Positions 43,621-53,242 are shown, counted from the first letter of the stretch. The stretch: 64,000 nucleotides of DNA from QAMH01 sp964435565 (GCA_964435565.1 CAYSZR010000001.1:1-64000); one strand, 5' to 3'. Made by a program: numbers and translations. The notes: generated by a model from the sequence alone, not told the origin.

Positions 43621-43971
43621 ATGGTAGATAGGAAGAATCTCCATGCGCAGGTAAAACTTATGGTCACTGCATCTGAAGACCGTAAGGGCCCAACCTTTGG
43701 TAAAGGCGCGGCAACCTTGCTTCATGGTATCGAAGACAATGGTTCATTGAACAAGACCGCCAAGAACCTGCACATGGCCTATAGCAAGGCATGGAGCATG
43801 ATCAAGAAGGTTGAAGAGGGTCTTGGATTTCAGCTTATCGATCGCTATGGGGCACGCGGTTCCAAGCTTACCGATGACGGACGTGAGTTTTTGAAACTCT
43901 ATGATGCCTATGAAAAGAAGATTGAAACCTATGCGGAAAAATCCTTTAGGGAGATTTTCAAAGATTTCTAG
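43621..43971 (+). CDS. ModE-like winged-helix regulator (N-domain only)
   Basis: The 116-residue protein is a LysR-type/ModE helix-turn-helix: 'FGKGAATLLHGIEDNGSLNK', then 'TAKNLHMAYSKAWSMIKKVE' and 'LIDRYGARGSKLTDDGREFL'. It lacks the molybdate-binding MOP domains of full ModE, so the ligand, if any, is unknown. GACGGAGG precedes the ATG. TATAAG at 43591-43596 could be its -10. Such single-domain ModE proteins often sit beside molybdopterin genes; none is in view here. Confidence 0.8.
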   Translation: MVDRKNLHAQVKLMVTASEDRKGPTFGKGAATLLHGIEDNGSLNKTAKNLHMAYSKAWSMIKKVEEGLGFQLIDRYGARGSKLTDDGREFLKLYDAYEKKIETYAEKSFREIFKDF

Positions 43972-43992
43972 CGTTTCATATACACTAGTGCC

Positions 43993-44032
43993 AAATGGGG
44001 CCTGCTTCTTTTTGAAGATGCAGGCCCCATTT
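43993..44032. terminator. Bidirectional terminator between the ModE-like gene and pknB
   Basis: A perfect 13-bp stem, AAATGGGGCCTGC (43993-44005) with 44020-44032, has a 14-base loop. A- and T-rich ends on both sides suit the two convergent genes. Confidence 0.85.
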
Positions 44033-44049
44033 ACTATCTCTTGCCGACT

Positions 44050-45951
44050 TTAGTTCGACTTGCTCGAGCTCGATCCAGATCCCGTGCCGACAACAATGGT
44101 AATGGTGTCGCCCTTGTACGCGGAAGACGGGTAATAGCTGATGACTTCGTTTTTAGTGCCTGAACCAGACTCAACGTTGACGCTGAATCCGCTCGATCTA
44201 AGCGTGCTCGTTGCTTCTGATTCCGAGTAGCCGACAACGTTGGGCACTGTTACCTGCGAAGGAGAGCTCGCAATGCTCAAGACGATCGTGGTTCCTTGAG
44301 CGACTTGAGTGCCGGAGGCGATACTTTGTGCGCACACCGAACCAGCTCCGACCTCTTGGCTTTCTGCAGTTTTCGTCTGAACGACTAAGCCGAGTTTTTC
44401 AAGAGTGGCAACAGCGTCGTCCTCATCGATACCAACCATGTTGGGAACCTGAACGTTTTGCGTTTTCTTGCCTGTCGACACAGTGTAGGTGATTGTGCTG
44501 CCGGCAGCCACTTGCGTGTTCGCGCTTGGATCTTGTGCGAAAATCTTGCCAGATTCATAGCTGTCACTGCTGTCTTGCTTTGAAGAGCCCTTGAGCCCGA
44601 CGGCAGAAAGCTGCTGTTCGGCTTCAGAGGCCGTCAACCCCATGAGGTTTGGTACAGAAACCTTCTCGCCGTTCGTTTTTCCGGTTGAGACAACAAGATT
44701 AACCGACGCTCCTGATGAGGCAGAAGAGTTTGCCTCGGGATCCTGGCTAATGACATTGCCCTTATCTACGGAATCGCTTGTGTTGTATTGGAGCTTGCCG
44801 ACTTTGAGGCCGGATTGCTGTAGAGTCGCACGCGCCTGTGTCTCGGTTTGTCCTACAACGTTTGGAACAGTTACCTTAGAGCCGATGAGTCCAGTGCTCG
44901 ATGCGACGAAATATCCGATGCCGATGAGAGCGATTATCAAGACGATCGCAATAATCACGTTTTTGGTCTTGCGCTTTTTCTGAGGCTGGGGCCTGGAAGC
45001 CTCTTGAGGATTGTTGAGCACGGTTGTTTGCCCAGATGCCGGCATAACGGTTGTTTGGCCAGCGCCGTTGCCGTATGCTGCGGTTGCTCCGGCAGCCGCA
45101 TAATTACGATTGATGACCTGCGTCTCTGCAGCAGCGCGTCCTTGCAGGTAGTCATCGATGGCACGCTGCATTTCCTTTGCCGTCGAATAGCGGTCTTCGG
45201 GGTTTTTCTCGAGCGCACGCATGATGATTGCTTCGAAAGCAGGATCGATATTGGGATTGATCTGACGTGGAGCAACAGGGTATTCGCTCACTTGCTTCAT
45301 GGCAACGGAGACAACATCGGGACCATCGAAGGGAAGCTGGCCGGTTGCCGCTTCATAGAGCACGACGCCCAATGAATACAGATCGCTTGCCGGCGTGAGC
45401 CTTCTGCCCTGCGCCTGCTCGGGGCTCACGTAATGAGCGGTTCCCAGTACGGACGAATCCTGCGTCATGCCGGGGCGGCCCGCTTGCGCAATGCCAAAGT
45501 CCATGACTTTCACATTGCCATCGCCTTGTACCATGATGTTTGCGGACTTGATATCGCGGTGAATGATGTCGTATCCATGGGCGACTGAAAGCGCAGAGCA
45601 GACCTGTGAGCCTATTTCGGCCACCTTGCGTGGATGAATACCGCCACGTTGTTGGATGGCCGTCTTCAGATCGGTGCCACGCACGTATTCCATGACGATG
45701 TAATACGAATCGCCATCTTTACCCCAATCGTAGATATTCACGATATAGGGGCTGCTTAGGTTAGCGGCTGCTTGTGCCTCTTGGCGAAAACGCGCTGCAA
45801 AATTTGGATCACGTGCGTACTGCGGCAGCATGACTTTGACGGCAACGGTCCTGCCAAGCGTGGAATCGGTGGCCTTATAGACTTCAGCCATGCCGCCCAT
45901 GCCGATTCTTTCTGTGACCTGGTAGCGGTTTCCGAATGTGCGATTAGCCAC
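44050..45951 (-). CDS. pknB: PASTA-domain serine/threonine protein kinase PknB
   Basis: The 633-residue protein has an N-terminal Hanks kinase domain (9-270) with 'RIGMGGMAEVYKA', 'VAVKVM', 'HRDIKSANIMV', 'DFGIA' and 'GTAHYVSPEQA'. A juxtamembrane region, one membrane helix (about 333-353) and four PASTA repeats, each opening with a V-P-N-hydrophobic pattern ('VTVPNVVGQTETQARATL'), lead to a Ser-rich end. PASTA domains bind muropeptides or lipid II outside the cell, so the kinase tunes cell-wall growth. It is the last gene of the minus-strand operon, 117 bases after the SEDS-PBP gene. Confidence 0.95.
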   Translation of the reverse strand: MANRTFGNRYQVTERIGMGGMAEVYKATDSTLGRTVAVKVMLPQYARDPNFAARFRQEAQAAANLSSPYIVNIYDWGKDGDSYYIVMEYVRGTDLKTAIQQRGGIHPRKVAEIGSQVCSALSVAHGYDIIHRDIKSANIMVQGDGNVKVMDFGIAQAGRPGMTQDSSVLGTAHYVSPEQAQGRRLTPASDLYSLGVVLYEAATGQLPFDGPDVVSVAMKQVSEYPVAPRQINPNIDPAFEAIIMRALEKNPEDRYSTAKEMQRAIDDYLQGRAAAETQVINRNYAAAGATAAYGNGAGQTTVMPASGQTTVLNNPQEASRPQPQKKRKTKNVIIAIVLIIALIGIGYFVASSTGLIGSKVTVPNVVGQTETQARATLQQSGLKVGKLQYNTSDSVDKGNVISQDPEANSSASSGASVNLVVSTGKTNGEKVSVPNLMGLTASEAEQQLSAVGLKGSSKQDSSDSYESGKIFAQDPSANTQVAAGSTITYTVSTGKKTQNVQVPNMVGIDEDDAVATLEKLGLVVQTKTAESQEVGAGSVCAQSIASGTQVAQGTTIVLSIASSPSQVTVPNVVGYSESEATSTLRSSGFSVNVESGSGTKNEVISYYPSSAYKGDTITIVVGTGSGSSSSKSN

Positions 45952-46068
45952 GTTTATACTCCTGTCGCTTATGATACGAAATTGTGCATCCGTATCTATC
46001 AGGCAATTTTACCAATGTAAGACGCTCAATGCGTACATCATGTAGAAAAAGTATGCCCGTTCTCATAT

Positions 46069-48834
46069 TTACAGCGCCCCTAATCTACTTAAGGCGGCAT
46101 TGAATACGTTTGATGCTTTGGGTGCGGCAACGTCACCGCCGCTGTCACCTTGTTCGATGATGATGGCGACGGTTACACTTTTGCCATTTGCTTCCGCCGT
46201 GCCCACAAACCAAGCATCGGAATTTGCTTTTCCAGTTTCAGCCGTTCCTGTTTTGCCGATAACGTTTGCGCCGTCGACTTGTGCTTGTGTACCCGTGCCA
46301 CTTGTAACGACGGTCGAAAGGATCTCTCGTTCGGTCTGGGCGGTTTTCTCAGAAATGACCTGTCCAAGAATCTGAGGTTGCGTCTGGTACGTGGTTGCCC
46401 CAGAAGCGGAAACGACTTTTTGGATTATGTAGGGATGCACGGCGACCCCGTTATTTGCAATGGCTGACATGCAGACTGCCATCTGCATGACCGTTGCTTG
46501 GGGACCTGCGGGGCTTTGATGCTCTCCGACGGGCTGTCCAACGCCGGCCCAGGCGGTTTCCCATTGGGTCATTTCGGCTGGATCGGGCATGAGCGAGGTG
46601 CTGAGGCTGAAGTCCAGCGCTAGCGAGCTGTTGTTAAAGCCGAATTTCTTGGCATACGAGACAAGAGCCTCAGAGCCAAGATCATCGGCTATCTGCGCGA
46701 ATGCGGTATTCGAAGAAAGCGCGGTCGCTTCTTCGACTGTGGTATTGCCGTATGCGTGGCTATGGTAGTTGGTGATACTGGCGTTGCCTATGCTTATGGA
46801 GCTGGGCGACGAATAGACGGTACTGGCTTTGACCGTGCCCGTGTCGAGCGCCCCTGCCAGGGTGACTATCTTAAAAGTCGAGCCAGGGGCGTATAGGGTT
46901 TGGGTTGCACGATTGACCAGATCACCGTCAGAGTTGCTGTTTTTGATGACGCTTTCCACATTGTTGTTGTCATAGGTGGGCGAAGAGGCTTCGGCAAGCA
47001 CTGCTCCCGTCGAGGTATCGAGCACTACACAGGCGCCTTTTTGTCCGGCGATCGACGCTTCTGCTGCCTGTTGTATCTGAGAGTCCAACGTTACGACAAC
47101 ATCGTTGCCTTGAGGTTTTTCTCCCGCATATGAGCGAATCGCATCGCCAATCGTTTCGAAATGCTCTTGACCGACAAGTGTCGTGCCCATCGAGTTTTCG
47201 ACTCCGGTGCTCCCATAACGCTGGGACGAGTAGCCAATGGCATGTGATGCAAGCGTGCCCTGAGGGTACGTGCGCTTGTATGTGCCGTCTGATTGCAGGA
47301 CGGATTGGGCGAGCACGACATTGTCTGATGTGAGAATTGCCCCGCGTTGTTGTTGGGCGATGCGCTGCAGCGTATGGTTATTGCCGTTCATGTCTTGAAT
47401 CTCGTTGGCGCGTACGGCCTGGATGAACGTGAGGTTGGCAATAAGTCCTGCAAATAACAAGGCGAAAATGGCAATAAGCCAGGTCAGGCGTTTTCCAAGG
47501 GCGCTACGTCCCAAAACTCCGGTTTCCCCGGGTTTTTTAAAGGAGGTGGTGCTCGTCATTTCGGTTTGCAGGCCAGTTCCCTCGTTGCCGGCGCACAAGA
47601 GCAAGCCGACGATGATGAAACTCGAAAGCAAAGATGAGCCGCCTTGGCTCATGAAGGGCAGTGTCAGCCCCGTCAGGGGGATAAAACCCGTTACGCCACC
47701 AATGATGATGAAGGCCTGCAGGCATATAGATGTGGTAAGACCAACTGCAGTAAATGCAGCCATGTCGCTTTTTGCCCGAGCTGCGATAAGAAAGCCACGG
47801 ACAGCAAAGAGCATGAAGAGGAATATGACGCCTGATGCTCCGAGCAAGCCAAGCTCTTCGCCTATGGCCGAAAAGATAAAGTCACTTTGGACTTCGGGGA
47901 TGTACGTGGGCATTCCTCGGCCGATTCCCGTGCCGAAAAGTCCGCCGTCAGCAAGCGAGTAAAGGGATTGGACGAGCTGGTATCCAGAACCGCTTGGGTC
48001 CGAAAAAGGACTGAGCCAGATTGCGATACGCGTTTGAACGTGTGAGAAGACCTTGTAGAGTCCAAAACCGCCCAATGCGACAAGGCCGACACCGATTATC
48101 ACGTACGAAAGACGGCCCGTGCATACATAGATCATCACAAGGAATATGCCAAAGAACAGCAAGGCGCTGCCAAGGTCACGTTCGAAGACGACGATGAGCA
48201 TGGCGATAACCCACATGGCGATAAGAGGAATGAGCGCTCGGAAATCGGGATACTTAAGGCCGATGCGGCTGCGTCGCATGACACTGAGCAGCTCACGGTT
48301 ATCCGTCAGATATGCAGCGAGAAATAAGACAATAAGGATTTTGGCGATCTCACCAGGCTGAAATGACATACCGGCTATGGAGAGCCAGATGCGCGATCCG
48401 TTGTACTCGACACCAATGAATGGCGTGATGGGCAGCAGAAGAAGAAGCAGGCCGAAAAGAAGGCATGTGTATTTGTAGCGCCCAAGTCGCTCGACGCTCG
48501 GTACAAGGATAATCGTTGCGATCATGAGGGCGATTCCGGCAAAGAGCCAGACAATCTGCCGGCCTGCGGTGTCGGGTGCAAGTCTTAGGACGAAGCAGAT
48601 GCCAATCCCACATAGTAAAAACGCGATGGGCAGCAGGGCGGGATCTGCGTTGGGGGCAAATTTCCTCAACGCGATATGTGCAATGACAAAACTAGCGACT
48701 AGGGCGATGGGTACTGCGAATGAGTTGAACGTCAGTGGGGTATTGGCATTGACGAGCAGCATTAAGAACAGCAATAACAGCACGGGCGTTGCCGCTATGA
48801 GGAGCCATAATTCTGTTGCACGGCGTGAGCGCAT
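46069..48834 (-). CDS. SEDS (RodA/FtsW) polymerase fused to a class B penicillin-binding protein
   Basis: One uninterrupted 921-residue frame. Residues 1-400 are a SEDS glycosyltransferase with about ten helices, 'GSRIWLSIAGMSFQPGEIAK', 'ERDLGSALLFFGIFL' and 'VQSDFIFSAIGEELGLLG'. After a short linker a further helix (about 447-470) begins a class B PBP: 'QQQRGAILTSDNVVLA', 'YAPGSTFKIVT' (active-site Ser about 652), 'ALSSNTAFA' (SxN) and 'VIGKTGTAETG' (KTGT about 860). All transpeptidase motifs are intact. SEDS proteins polymerise lipid II and PBPs cross-link it. In most actinobacteria these are separate rodA and pbpA genes at this place in the operon. Confidence 0.93.
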   Translation of the reverse strand: MRSRRATELWLLIAATPVLLLLFLMLLVNANTPLTFNSFAVPIALVASFVIAHIALRKFAPNADPALLPIAFLLCGIGICFVLRLAPDTAGRQIVWLFAGIALMIATIILVPSVERLGRYKYTCLLFGLLLLLLPITPFIGVEYNGSRIWLSIAGMSFQPGEIAKILIVLFLAAYLTDNRELLSVMRRSRIGLKYPDFRALIPLIAMWVIAMLIVVFERDLGSALLFFGIFLVMIYVCTGRLSYVIIGVGLVALGGFGLYKVFSHVQTRIAIWLSPFSDPSGSGYQLVQSLYSLADGGLFGTGIGRGMPTYIPEVQSDFIFSAIGEELGLLGASGVIFLFMLFAVRGFLIAARAKSDMAAFTAVGLTTSICLQAFIIIGGVTGFIPLTGLTLPFMSQGGSSLLSSFIIVGLLLCAGNEGTGLQTEMTSTTSFKKPGETGVLGRSALGKRLTWLIAIFALLFAGLIANLTFIQAVRANEIQDMNGNNHTLQRIAQQQRGAILTSDNVVLAQSVLQSDGTYKRTYPQGTLASHAIGYSSQRYGSTGVENSMGTTLVGQEHFETIGDAIRSYAGEKPQGNDVVVTLDSQIQQAAEASIAGQKGACVVLDTSTGAVLAEASSPTYDNNNVESVIKNSNSDGDLVNRATQTLYAPGSTFKIVTLAGALDTGTVKASTVYSSPSSISIGNASITNYHSHAYGNTTVEEATALSSNTAFAQIADDLGSEALVSYAKKFGFNNSSLALDFSLSTSLMPDPAEMTQWETAWAGVGQPVGEHQSPAGPQATVMQMAVCMSAIANNGVAVHPYIIQKVVSASGATTYQTQPQILGQVISEKTAQTEREILSTVVTSGTGTQAQVDGANVIGKTGTAETGKANSDAWFVGTAEANGKSVTVAIIIEQGDSGGDVAAPKASNVFNAALSRLGAL

Positions 48835-48838
48835 CTGT

Positions 48839-50110
48839 TTAGTTCTGCCCGCTTTCCTGGTTGATTGTTATGCCTGTGGATGAAGATGTTGCTTTTTGGC
48901 TGGCTGAAGCAGCTGCAGAGCTATTCACGTTGTTTTGCACTGTTCGGGCATCGCCAGTTGTCTGGCGGTATTCAGAAAGCAGCGAATTGGCTTCATCTAT
49001 CGAGTTGACTGAAATACCGTTTGCCAGGCGATTTTGGGTGGTCGGGCTCAGCTTGCTCACATCTATATCGGACGCTTCTTCTTCAAGCCACGAGACGGAA
49101 AGTGTGCCTATATGTCCGGGCAAGCCGCGATAGACGTTGACCACGCCGTTTTCAACGATGAGGTAATACGAGTTTTGGGCGTACGTGTAAAAGCCAAATC
49201 CGGCAGCAGCCAAAATCAATACGAATGCAACCGCCCAGATAAGAGGGGCAAAACGTCCCTTTCGTTTTCTTTTTTTGATGACGGGCAAAGGAGTGCCCGA
49301 ATCGGGTTTGCTCACCGGTTTGCCGACGACGCGTTCTTCAACAAAATCGCCTTTGTCTATGACGGCTTCTTCAGGTGGTTCGCCCAACGGGTCTATGACG
49401 ATGACGGAGACATTATCAAGGCCGCCCGCGGCAAGGGCCTCGTCAACAAGGGCATCACACGCCTGTGCGGGTTCTGGATTTGCCACTAGGAGCGTTTCAA
49501 TAGTTGCATCTGTGATCATCGAGCTTAGGCCGTCTGAACAAAGCAGAAGGCGGTCGCCCATTTCGACATTGATGGTATAGAGGTCTGGCTGCATCTGTGA
49601 ATCGCTTCCCAATGCGCGCGTGATTACAGAGCGCTGGGGGTGGAAGCGAGCTTCAGCTTCGGTCAAGCGGCCTTGTTCGATAAGGTCTGCTACGAGCGAA
49701 TGATCTCGGGTTATGCGATGGAGCGTGTTGTCATGTAGCAAGTACGCCCGCGAGTCGCCGACCTGAGCGACGATCACCTCATGGTCGAAGATGAGTGCCG
49801 AAGTCAGCGTTGTTCCCATGCCCGGCTTGCCCGTGCCGTCTTCAGCGCCGCGCAATACCGCTGCGTTTGCTTCGATTACGGCTGACATAAGCTCTTCTGC
49901 ATTGGGGCCCTTCGGGATGAGGGAATCCATGGTGTCGATGGCGATCTTGCTCGCCACTTCTCCCGCCTCATGTCCACCCATGCCGTCTGCAATGACAAAG
50001 AGGGGGGATTTTGCCAGATAGCTATCTTCATTGTGTTCGCGTACGCTGCCGACGTCAGTGCGTGCGGCATACGAACGAGGCGTATGCGCCTTGGTAAAGT
50101 TGAAGCTCAT
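48839..50110 (-). CDS. pstP: PP2C-family serine/threonine phosphatase
   Basis: The 423-residue protein has a PP2C domain (1-245) with 'ARTDVGSVREHNEDSYL', 'VIADGMGGHEAGEVAS', 'LLLCSDGLSSMI' and 'GGLDNVSVIVIDP', including the metal-binding Asp residues. A basic linker and one membrane helix (about 292-312) lead to an outer Ser/Ala-rich domain. It reverses kinase action by PknB. The symbol pstP here means the phosphatase, not a phosphate transport gene. It overlaps fhaB by 4 bases and lies 4 bases before the SEDS-PBP gene. Confidence 0.92.
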   Translation of the reverse strand: MSFNFTKAHTPRSYAARTDVGSVREHNEDSYLAKSPLFVIADGMGGHEAGEVASKIAIDTMDSLIPKGPNAEELMSAVIEANAAVLRGAEDGTGKPGMGTTLTSALIFDHEVIVAQVGDSRAYLLHDNTLHRITRDHSLVADLIEQGRLTEAEARFHPQRSVITRALGSDSQMQPDLYTINVEMGDRLLLCSDGLSSMITDATIETLLVANPEPAQACDALVDEALAAGGLDNVSVIVIDPLGEPPEEAVIDKGDFVEERVVGKPVSKPDSGTPLPVIKKRKRKGRFAPLIWAVAFVLILAAAGFGFYTYAQNSYYLIVENGVVNVYRGLPGHIGTLSVSWLEEEASDIDVSKLSPTTQNRLANGISVNSIDEANSLLSEYRQTTGDARTVQNNVNSSAAASASQKATSSSTGITINQESGQN

Positions 50111-50520
50111 TGACGACCAATCTTAATATCGACGTTGCCGATGGTTACTATGTCGCCTGCTGAGCAAGCGACTTGGTTCGTGACAGGGTGCCCGTTGAGC
50201 AATGTGCCATTGGTGGAATTCAAGTCCTCGACCATAAGACTTGTTCCTTCTAGAGTGAAACGCGCGTGACGGGCCGAAACATAGTCGGTTGGTATGACAA
50301 TGTCGGCGCCAGGCGCACGCCCGATAACAATGGGCCCCGCAATGGTGAGACGGACTCCTTTGAGTGCTCGAGGCCCTTTCTCAACATTCAAGGTCCACGT
50401 TTTTTCCTTTTTGTTCTGGCCACGCACAAGCCCGACGCCTGTTCTGACAACGAAGAAAAGAAACAGGTACAGCAGCGCGACAAGAAGCAGACGACCGGCT
50501 AGCAGCAGAAGATCAACCAT
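50107..50520 (-). CDS. fhaB: FHA-domain protein, membrane-anchored (FhaB-like)
   Basis: The 137-residue protein has an N-terminal membrane helix (about 4-27) and a C-terminal FHA domain (about 60-135) with 'GRAPGADIVIPTDYVSARHA', 'LNSTNGTLLNGHPV' and 'GDIVTIGNV'. The Arg, Ser-x-x-His and Asn residues that bind phosphothreonine are present. It matches FhaB/FipA of actinobacteria, which recruits phosphorylated cell-division partners to the membrane. It lies 6 bases after fhaA. Confidence 0.9.
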   Translation of the reverse strand: MVDLLLLAGRLLLVALLYLFLFFVVRTGVGLVRGQNKKEKTWTLNVEKGPRALKGVRLTIAGPIVIGRAPGADIVIPTDYVSARHARFTLEGTSLMVEDLNSTNGTLLNGHPVTNQVACSAGDIVTIGNVDIKIGRQ

Positions 50521-50526
50521 GCTCGC

Positions 50527-51486
50527 CTAGCCCTCCTGAAACTCGAGTTGCGTTGTTCCAAGATCGATGATGTCGCCATCGTAGATGCGGGATTGTGTTG
50601 TGACGACCCCGTTTATCACCAGGCCATTCGTGGAGCCTGTGTCGCGGATAAGCCAGCCGGAGTCGTTGTGCAGAATTTCTGCATGACGTCTCGAAACGCT
50701 CGGGTCGGGAATGACGACATCACAGTTAGTCTCACGTCCGATGATGGTGCGGTCGTTGCGCATCTGATAATGCTTTTTTGTCTGGAAGCTATAAAGAACG
50801 GCTTGGGGCTGCTCGATTATAGCGTCATTGAGCATAACTGTTCGTTCAGCGGCGGGCTGAGGGATAGGCTCGAGCTCGCTTTCTTCAAATGGAGTCGCCT
50901 CGGGCTGTGCGGGCGGCATTTCCTCGGGAGGATATGCGCGGGGCGCCTGCTGTTGCGCGCGAGGATTCAAACGCGGGCCGGGTTCGTGGCGAAAAACGGG
51001 TTCTGGCTCTGGTTCGGGTTCAGGCTCGTCATAATATCCAAAATCATCGGCACCGTCGTTGAAATCGCCTTCGATACCGTAGCGGATCATCTCCTCATGG
51101 CGCAGCTCGCTGATAATCGCAGGACTGACGCTTTCTGCAATGACATCGAACTTGCCACGTTTGAGACCGTCATCGACTATGAAACGAACTAGCGGTGGAC
51201 AATCGAACACCAGCCCACCTTGAGAGCCCTGACCGCTCAAGTAGGTCTCAACTTCGCCAGCAAGCGATGGGTAATAGCCGCTCATCGCAGCATCGTCTTC
51301 GGGTGAAACAAGAATGTTATAGAGTGTCGGCGCGTATTCATGGCCTACGCCAACCATTTTCTCGCGCTCCATTTCCTTACAGGCGCGTTTTGCGAGCTTT
51401 ACGGGCTCGATGCCACCGCGCCCCCGGCCTCCGGAGCCTTCGATGACGTCTTCGGCTTTATTTTCGAATCGTGAAAACATGCCCAT
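50527..51486 (-). CDS. fhaA: FHA-domain protein with DUF3662 (FhaA-like)
   Basis: The 319-residue protein has an N-terminal DUF3662 domain (1-120, 'MGMFSRFENKAEDVIEGSGG'), a Glu/Pro-rich linker with 'PEPEPEPEPVF', and a C-terminal FHA domain (about 235-318) with 'IIGRETNCDVVIPDPSVSRR' and 'DTGSTNGLVINGV'. FhaA binds phosphorylated MviN and PknB in mycobacteria, regulating peptidoglycan precursor export. It starts 2 bases after the upstream kinase gene and is probably cotranslated. Confidence 0.92.
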   Translation of the reverse strand: MGMFSRFENKAEDVIEGSGGRGRGGIEPVKLAKRACKEMEREKMVGVGHEYAPTLYNILVSPEDDAAMSGYYPSLAGEVETYLSGQGSQGGLVFDCPPLVRFIVDDGLKRGKFDVIAESVSPAIISELRHEEMIRYGIEGDFNDGADDFGYYDEPEPEPEPEPVFRHEPGPRLNPRAQQQAPRAYPPEEMPPAQPEATPFEESELEPIPQPAAERTVMLNDAIIEQPQAVLYSFQTKKHYQMRNDRTIIGRETNCDVVIPDPSVSRRHAEILHNDSGWLIRDTGSTNGLVINGVVTTQSRIYDGDIIDLGTTQLEFQEG

Positions 51487-51488
51487 TA

Positions 51489-53153
51489 TTACTCTTCTCC
51501 TTTATGACGAACCGGTGCACCCAGAGCGGTGATGACACATAAAACAACGCAAGCGAGCACTGTCGATACAGTCCATGTGATATTTGGGGCTGTCCAGATG
51601 CCCATAACAAGCCACATGGAAAAACACTTTGCCGCAAGCAAGATGCATGCCGCAAGAATCGATCCAAGAACAGATAATAAACGAGTCTCGCGCGCGCAGA
51701 ACAACGACATCAAAATTGCGGACAAAACCCAAGCTATCATGATAGTCCAGGTTTGCACGCTTGTAACGATGCCAAGTGGTGATTCCACACTTGTAATACT
51801 AATAGGCACAAGCATGAGTGCAACCTGAACCATCGCCGCGCCAAGCGCGCGCTTGGGTGGCAGGCAAAAACCAGCAATCATGGGCGCAAACGGGGTAAAG
51901 GCGAATATTTCAAGCGGCGCGACGATAAGTGCGCAATTGGCATCTGTGGTTCCTTCTTTTCCAAAGAGGGCAACCCATATTATGGCGGCAGCTAAGAGAA
52001 TGGCTCCAATCAGAGGCGAGGCGCCCGGATTGGCAAGTACCGAGATCGCGCACACCACCAGTGCTATGAAAGTGCCGAAAGGCGGTTTGACGGCACCGGC
52101 CAATGCGGGCAGCAGTGCAATAAGGGCTGCGGTTGTGGCAGAAACGCCAGGTATCCCGGGCAAAACGGAAGCCGCAACCCACCAGCATAATCCGGCCGAT
52201 GCAGCACGTCCTGCGAACTTGACGAGCCATGTGGGTATGCGACCCCACAGCTCAGCGTCAAGACTTGCGTCTTGTTCCTCTTCATCTTCGTATTCTTCTG
52301 CAGAGGCAATTTCATGTAGACGCTTTGCGCCTTGGGCTGGGTTTCCAAGGTAGGGTATGAGTGCATCGAGAAAAGAATCGACATCGTCATAGCGATCTTC
52401 ACGTCGCGGAGAAAGTGCAGCAAAGAGAACGCTGTCTATTCCAGGTTCAAGATCACCGCGCAGGTCAGAGGGAGCGGGTATAGTTGATTTCTCGATGAGT
52501 TTTGTGCTCGCGTCAAGCGATTTTGCTGCAAAGGGGCATGCGCCGACAAGAATTTCATAAGCAACGACTGCAAAGGAGAATTCGTCGCATCGTTCGTCTA
52601 GGGCTTCGTGGTGCATTTGTTCGGGGGGCATGTAACCGATTGTGCCACCGCTGGCTTCGCCAAAACCGGCGGCGCCGGCGAGCTCCGCGACGCCAAAATC
52701 GCTGACTTTGCAGGCTCCGCTGCGCGTGATGAGAATATTATCCGGTTTTATATCAAGATGCAGGACCTGGTTTTCGTGTGCAAAGCATATGGCGTCTCCG
52801 ACTGCTGCAAGAATTGCCGCTGCGATATCGAGATCGAAGGTCGCCGGCGGGGTTTCGCGTATGAGTTGCGAGAGGGCCGGGCCTTCTATAGCCTCCATGA
52901 TGAGAAAAGCTTCGGTTTCAGTGGCATCGAAATCATAGACGCTTACGATGGAGGGCCGATTGAGCATTGCCCCTGTACGTGCTTCTGCCAGGCCAGGGAC
53001 GGCTCCGCTTGAGTCGACGGCTGAAATGGGCATGCGCTTGATGGCCACGCGTCTTTGAATACGCGTGTCCCAGCACAGTTCAACCGTGCCACTTCCGCCT
53101 TCGCCCTTGATTTCTATGGGACGATAACGGTCCAGAATCAACGGACCTTGCAC
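51489..53153 (-). CDS. Serine/threonine kinase with polytopic membrane C-terminus
   Basis: The 554-residue protein has a Hanks kinase domain (1-270) with 'EGGSGTVELCW', 'VAIKRMP', 'VLHLDIKPDNILI' (HLD instead of HRD), 'VSDFGVAEL' and 'GTIGYMPPEQM'. An acidic linker ('EYEDEEEQDASLDAE') leads to about eight membrane segments (about 310-545) with no large outer domain. In mycobacteria PknA occupies a related place but has a single helix. The polytopic region may sense the membrane or a small molecule (inference). It is the first gene of the fha-pknB operon. Confidence 0.8.
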   Translation of the reverse strand: MQGPLILDRYRPIEIKGEGGSGTVELCWDTRIQRRVAIKRMPISAVDSSGAVPGLAEARTGAMLNRPSIVSVYDFDATETEAFLIMEAIEGPALSQLIRETPPATFDLDIAAAILAAVGDAICFAHENQVLHLDIKPDNILITRSGACKVSDFGVAELAGAAGFGEASGGTIGYMPPEQMHHEALDERCDEFSFAVVAYEILVGACPFAAKSLDASTKLIEKSTIPAPSDLRGDLEPGIDSVLFAALSPRREDRYDDVDSFLDALIPYLGNPAQGAKRLHEIASAEEYEDEEEQDASLDAELWGRIPTWLVKFAGRAASAGLCWWVAASVLPGIPGVSATTAALIALLPALAGAVKPPFGTFIALVVCAISVLANPGASPLIGAILLAAAIIWVALFGKEGTTDANCALIVAPLEIFAFTPFAPMIAGFCLPPKRALGAAMVQVALMLVPISITSVESPLGIVTSVQTWTIMIAWVLSAILMSLFCARETRLLSVLGSILAACILLAAKCFSMWLVMGIWTAPNITWTVSTVLACVVLCVITALGAPVRHKGEE

Positions 53154-53202
53154 CCAAGCCTCTTTTCATATTTGCGCTACGTTTGTTAGATGCCTATAAG
53201 AC

Positions 53203-53231
53203 ATTATAGATAAACGACAGATAAGGTTTAA
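53203..53231 (-). promoter_or_regulatory. Promoter of the kinase-fha-pstP-SEDS/PBP-pknB operon
   Basis: On the minus strand a perfect TATAAT (53208-53203) is 17 bases after TTAAAC (53231-53226), a weak -35. It lies 50 bases before the first gene and right after the tRNA-Leu terminator. Confidence 0.5.
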
Positions 53232-53242
53232 CCGCAATGATT

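Noticed and set aside
51853..52353. A 166-codon plus-strand frame antisense to the polytopic kinase
   Set aside because: It mirrors the membrane-helix region of a well-supported kinase gene and shows no features of its own.
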